6,630 nucleotides of DNA from Elusimicrobia bacterium RIFOXYB2_FULL_48_7 (lineage in GTDB: Bacteria > Elusimicrobiota > Endomicrobiia > CG1-02-37-114 > XYA2-FULL-39-19): NCBI GenBank assembly GCA_001800495.1, contig MGVM01000153.1, positions 1 through 6,630 on the forward strand, written 5' to 3'. The translations under genes and the position numbers were made by a program. The notes beneath the pieces were generated by a model that saw only the letters and a list, made by a program, of their open reading frames with translations, was not told the DNA's origin and did no database searches. Shown piece after piece: positions 5,668 through 6,630 of this stretch. How positions within the stretch are numbered: the stretch's first letter is position 1; each line of letters opens with the position of its first letter.

Positions 5668-6630
5668 ATGGAAGAAGGGATTCGGGAAATCAACGAGAAG
5701 GTTAAAAAAGAGAGCATGTTCATCCAGGAACTTACCGCTGAGATCGGCAAGGTTATTGTCGGGCAGGATTATGTGATAGAGCGCCTGCTCATCGGGTTGC
5801 TTGGCAACGGGCACATTCTGATAGAAGGCGTGCCGGGGCTGGCGAAAACGCTGATGATAAAGACGCTTTCCGACTGCATCCAGACAAAATTCCAGCGAAT
5901 TCAGTTCACGCCGGACCTTCTGCCGGCGGATTTGATAGGAACCCTTATTTTCAACCAGAAATCCGGGGATTTCACGGTAAAAAAAGGCCCGTTGTTCGCC
6001 AATATTATCCTGGCCGATGAAATAAACCGCGCCCCCGCCAAAGTCCAGTCCGCTTTGCTGGAAGCCATGCAGGAAAGACAGGTTACCATCGGTGAAAACA
6101 CCTTCAAGCTTGACGAGCCGTTTCTCGTGCTTGCCACCCAGAACCCTATTGAGCAGGAAGGCACCTACCCGCTTCCCGAGGCGCAGGTGGACAGGTTCAT
6201 GCTGAAAGCGAAGATAACCTACCCCGAAAAAGACGAAGAGCGCAAGATAATGGACCGCATGACCGACAATGTTGTCCCGGAAGCAAAAAAAATAATCAAC
6301 CCGAAGGACATTCTCAAGGCGCGCGAGGTAGTCAAGCAGGTTTACATAGACGAGAAGATCAAGAACTACATAATAGACATAGTTTTTGCGAGCCGCAACC
6401 CTGAAAACTACAAACTTGCGGAACTTAAATCCTCCATCGCCTACGGCGCGAGCCCCAGGGCCACGATTAACCTTTCAATAGCCAGCAAAGCCTACGCTTT
6501 CCTGCACAGCCGCGGCTATGTGACCCCGGACGATGTGAAATCAGTCGCCATGGATGTGCTCAGGCACAGGATAATCCTGTCCTACGAAGCGGAAGCAGAG
6601 GAACTCACACCGGAAAACGTGGTAAAACAA
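5668..6630 (+). CDS. MoxR-family AAA+ ATPase (3' end beyond the window)
   Basis: MoxR ATPases act as chaperone-like enzymes that help assemble or activate other proteins, often together with VWA-domain and DUF58 proteins encoded next to them. The 321 visible residues show the full core: Walker A GVPGLAKT (54-61), Walker B IILADE (113-118) followed by NRAPAK, sensor 1 in ATQNP (N159), EGTYPLPEAQVDRF with the likely arginine finger R176, and sensor 2 in GASPR (R264). The C-terminal helical lid runs to the window edge without a stop; family lengths of about 310-340 suggest only a few residues are missing. The ATG at 5668 follows AAGGGGGA with good spacing. An ATG at 5651 is out of frame. The gene probably opens its own operon; DUF58/VWA genes would be expected next, but they are not visible. 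Confidence 0.95.
   Translation, partial: MEEGIREINEKVKKESMFIQELTAEIGKVIVGQDYVIERLLIGLLGNGHILIEGVPGLAKTLMIKTLSDCIQTKFQRIQFTPDLLPADLIGTLIFNQKSGDFTVKKGPLFANIILADEINRAPAKVQSALLEAMQERQVTIGENTFKLDEPFLVLATQNPIEQEGTYPLPEAQVDRFMLKAKITYPEKDEERKIMDRMTDNVVPEAKKIINPKDILKAREVVKQVYIDEKIKNYIIDIVFASRNPENYKLAELKSSIAYGASPRATINLSIASKAYAFLHSRGYVTPDDVKSVAMDVLRHRIILSYEAEAEELTPENVVKQ

Overview
The window reads as part of a chromosome from a Gram-negative, probably uncultivated bacterium of moderate GC content. The inference rests on a CusA-type RND exporter (which normally works with an outer-membrane partner), an ECF sigma / DUF5667 anti-sigma pair, and palindromic dispersed repeats of a kind common in metagenome-derived candidate-phylum genomes. 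I cannot fix the phylum from the sequence. All genes I accept are on the + strand.

Layout. 1-300: AT-rich non-coding DNA with several inverted repeats, ending in a short palindromic repeat just before the first gene. 301-3549: a complete heavy-metal RND exporter whose copper/silver methionines and proton-relay residues can all be found (CusA type). 3533-3578: a near-perfect palindrome with 19-bp arms that supplies the last codons and the stop of cusA and may also end transcription. 3631-5423: a compact three-gene operon. It encodes an ECF sigma factor, a single-pass membrane protein with a DUF5667-like outer domain (probable anti-sigma factor, 11-nt overlap with the sigma gene), and a small secreted cysteine-rich protein of unknown family (13 nt further on, strong ribosome binding site). 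5436-5480: a strong intrinsic terminator. 5520-5629: an extended -10 promoter motif followed at once by a structured, repeat-like leader. 5668-6630: a MoxR-family AAA+ ATPase, cut by the window end very near its C-terminus.

How the parts may work together (inference). The sigma/anti-sigma pair is a transmembrane signalling module, and its operon also makes a periplasmic protein with nine cysteines in its mature form. Next to a Cu(I)/Ag(I) exporter, this suggests sensing of metal or thiol stress in the envelope, with the cysteine-rich protein as metal binder, sensor or target. The link to copper rests on position only. The exporter has no visible CusB or CusC partner in the window. MoxR follows a terminator and its own promoter, so it probably starts a separate operon.

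The strongest leads are the cysteine-rich protein in the sigma operon, the palindrome that forms the end of cusA, and the short palindromic repeat shared by the leaders of cusA and moxR.
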